DNA of 64,000 nt from Hyphomicrobium sp. MC1. Its GTDB lineage: Bacteria > Pseudomonadota > Alphaproteobacteria > Rhizobiales > Hyphomicrobiaceae. The notes under the pieces are model-generated. The model was given only the letters and a program-made list of their open reading frames with translations, was not told the DNA's origin and did not search any database. Shown piece after piece: positions 61,986-64,000 of the stretch. Both the position numbers and the translations under genes were made by a program. Position 1 is the first letter of the stretch. Each line of letters starts with the position of its first letter. The stretch is from the NCBI RefSeq assembly GCF_000253295.1, contig NC_015717.1, forward strand, positions 4,526,001 to 4,590,000, read 5' to 3'.

Positions 61986-64000
61986 TCAAACTCTGGCGGG
62001 CTCGGTCGCGCTTTTCGGGCGGGCGGGATCGAGGATTGATCTGAGGCGCGACCGCAACGTGGCCTGCCTGGTCTCGTTGATGACCTGCTTGCCGAGGAGG
62101 TCAGTGACGTAGAAGACGTCGACAGCTTTTTCGCCGAACGTCGTCACGTGCGCAGAGGAAATGTCGAGCGAAAGGTCCGACAGTGCCGACGTCAACTCAT
62201 AGAGAAGGCCGGGGCGGTCGCGCCCGGACACTTCGAGCACGGTCAGGCGATCCGACAACGCGTTGTTGATGACGACTTCGGGTTCCACCGTGAAGGCTTC
62301 GACGCCGCGCGTGCCGATGCGTTTTTTCTTAAGCAGCGTCGATAGCCGTTCTTTGCCGTTGAGCAGGCTTTCGATGGTGTTGATGATGCGGCGAGATCGG
62401 CGCAGCTCATCCTCGTCGTCCTGGAATTCGCGATTGAGCAGGAAGGTATCGAGCGCGTAGCCGTCGCGGGTGGTCGTGATGTGAGCGCCGGCGATGTTGG
62501 CGCCCGCCGCGGCGCATGCACCTGCAAACAGCGAGAGAAGACGGGGATGGTTTGGCGCGAAGACCGTCAGCTCGGTGATGGCAGTGAAGGCATCGGTCTT
62601 GATGTTGGTAGCGAACTTGCCGCGCGATTGCATGGCATCGCGCAGGACATTCGCATGCGCGATCTGCGTCGAAAGATCGGTGCGAAGCCAATAGTTCGGA
62701 TAATGCCGATCGATAAAGTCGTCGACGACGTCTGCTGGCCAATCGACGAGCGCCTGACGGAGTGCCGCCTGCGCTTTGTCGATGCGTTCGTCGCGCGGAA
62801 TCTGGGTGTGGCCGCCCGCCACGAGCGGTTCGGTTTCATGATAAAGTGTGCGTAAAAGCTGGCCTTTCCAGCCATTCCAGACGCCGGGACCGACGGCGCG
62901 AATGTCGGCGCAGGTCAGCAGCAGAAGAAGCTTCAAGCGTTCCGGGCTTTGTACGATGTCGGCGAACGCGCGGATGGTGTCGGGATCGGAAATGTCGCGT
63001 GAGTGCGCAAAGTTGCTCATCGTCAGATGCTCTTCGAGCAGCCAGGCGACGAGATCGGTTTCGGCTGCCGTCAGTCCGAGACGCGGGCATAGCTTGCGCG
63101 CGATGCGGGCGCCGACGATCGAGTGGCTTTCCTTCCGGCCTTTGCCGATATCGTGGATGAACGCGGCGACGAGCAGGGCGCGGCGGTTTTGAATCGACGA
63201 GAAGATCGCCGTGCAAAGCGGCAACTCGCTTGCAAGCTCGCCGCGCTCGATAGCAACGATGTTGCCGAGCGTGCGCAGCAGATGCTCATCGACCGTGTAG
63301 TGATGATACATGTTGAACTGCATCATCGCGACGATGCGGCCGAATTCCGGCAGGAAGCGGCCGAGGACGCCCGCGTCATTCATGTGCCGGAGCGAGGCTT
63401 CTGGATTGCCTTTCGCCGTCAGCAGCGAAAGGAAAATGGCGTTGGCCTCGGGATCGTGGCGCAGCTTGTCGTCGATCAGGCGCAGCGAGCTGCGCAGCAG
63501 CCGGATGGCGTCGGGATGAAGATACGCGCCGGTGTTCGCGGCCTGCGCAAAGAAGCGAATGAGATTGACCGGATCGCGCGCGAAAACCTCGCGGTCGGTG
63601 ACGTTGAGCCGATCGTTGTCGATGCGAAAATCGGTTTTCTCGCGGACTTCGCGGCGCGTTTTCCAGCTTAGCGGACTCAGCAGGCGCTTATATCCGGGCG
63701 ATGTTTTCAGTTGCTGCATTTCCAGCGCACCGCACAGAATCGTCGTCAAATCGCCGACGTCCTTTGCGATCAGGAAGTAATGCTTCATGAAGCGTTCGAC
63801 AGCGCGGAGACCTTCACGCGAGGTATAGCCGAGGTTCTTCGCCATCGCGGGCTGAACTTCGAACGACAAAACCTCTTCGGCGCGGCCAGTGAGGAAATGC
63901 AGGAAGCAGCGAACGCGCCAGAGAAAATCTTCGCAGCGGCGGAACGTCTGAACTTCTTCCGGCGTGAAGATACCAGCTTCGACGGCTGCTGCGCCGACTT
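61986..64000 (-). CDS. glnD: [Protein-PII] uridylyltransferase, 5'-truncated by the window edge
   Basis: Bifunctional nitrogen sensor that uridylylates and deuridylylates PII. The visible 671 codons lack the N-terminal nucleotidyltransferase core. Present are the GlnE/GlnD helical region (KHYFLIAKDVGDLTTILCGAL), the HD hydrolase motif AFIHDIGKGRKESHS and two C-terminal ACT domains (LFAGACAAAGANIAGAHITT, later DRPGLLYELTSALSDLSL), the glutamine sensors. The frame is open to base 64000. Confidence 0.96.
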   Translation of the reverse strand, partial: VGAAAVEAGIFTPEEVQTFRRCEDFLWRVRCFLHFLTGRAEEVLSFEVQPAMAKNLGYTSREGLRAVERFMKHYFLIAKDVGDLTTILCGALEMQQLKTSPGYKRLLSPLSWKTRREVREKTDFRIDNDRLNVTDREVFARDPVNLIRFFAQAANTGAYLHPDAIRLLRSSLRLIDDKLRHDPEANAIFLSLLTAKGNPEASLRHMNDAGVLGRFLPEFGRIVAMMQFNMYHHYTVDEHLLRTLGNIVAIERGELASELPLCTAIFSSIQNRRALLVAAFIHDIGKGRKESHSIVGARIARKLCPRLGLTAAETDLVAWLLEEHLTMSNFAHSRDISDPDTIRAFADIVQSPERLKLLLLLTCADIRAVGPGVWNGWKGQLLRTLYHETEPLVAGGHTQIPRDERIDKAQAALRQALVDWPADVVDDFIDRHYPNYWLRTDLSTQIAHANVLRDAMQSRGKFATNIKTDAFTAITELTVFAPNHPRLLSLFAGACAAAGANIAGAHITTTRDGYALDTFLLNREFQDDEDELRRSRRIINTIESLLNGKERLSTLLKKKRIGTRGVEAFTVEPEVVINNALSDRLTVLEVSGRDRPGLLYELTSALSDLSLDISSAHVTTFGEKAVDVFYVTDLLGKQVINETRQATLRSRLRSILDPARPKSATEPARV

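Noticed and set aside
1..64000. CRISPR array, insertion sequence or prophage
   Set aside because: No regularly spaced repeats, transposase or phage genes were seen. Only the 15.0-16.2 kb cassette looks foreign.

Overview
This is an alphaproteobacterial chromosome segment, most likely from the Hyphomicrobiales (Rhizobiales), possibly Hyphomicrobium or a relative. The evidence is the gene order and lineage markers: irr divergent from fabA-fabB-fabI, a RegB/RegA pair, the lnt/XRE regulator/metK block, a high-GC background, and a histidine tRNA with A73, a G1-U72 pair and no encoded G-1. The assignment rests on pattern recognition, not on a search. Most of the window is conserved core genome.

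Left part (1-14.2 kb). The 3' end of a YraN-like gene and its terminator are followed by the F1 ATP synthase operon atpHAGDC. Two unrelated genes interrupt this operon: an Ohr/OsmC-type peroxidase between atpG and atpD, and a small CPFCG protein between atpD and atpC. A frameshifted small gene follows. Next comes a cytochrome bo-type quinol oxidase operon (cyoABCD) with a SURF1 gene and the redox two-component pair regB/regA directly downstream. Oxidase and redox sensing are therefore physically linked.

Middle part (14.2-35.6 kb). Small secreted and membrane proteins precede an AT-richer two-gene cassette (15.0-16.2 kb). Both cassette proteins carry the same short Asn/Gln/Gly-rich motif. The cassette lies next to tRNA-His and to an inverted partial copy of that tRNA's 5' end. 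This is the best candidate in the window for an undescribed system. After it come an orphan histidine kinase, conserved hypotheticals, glpD, a fused sodium/solute symporter, coaBC-dut, cysK, a MoeB-like E1 enzyme, an intramembrane M50 protease with an extra N-terminal domain, a 2-hydroxyacid dehydrogenase, an SH3-domain secreted protein, irr, fabA-fabB-fabI, murI and a Cys/Arg-rich secreted peptide.

Right part (35.6-64 kb). Everything is on the minus strand. It includes the rimP-nusA-ylxR-infB-rbfA-truB-rpsO-pnp translation and RNA block, trmB, metK, an XRE regulator, and a long run lnt, corC, ybeY, phoH, miaB, plsC, a Fur-family regulator, rimI and tsaB. Then come a RutE-type nitroreductase, a NifU-type scaffold, a universal stress protein, trpS, murJ and the 5'-truncated glnD at the window edge.
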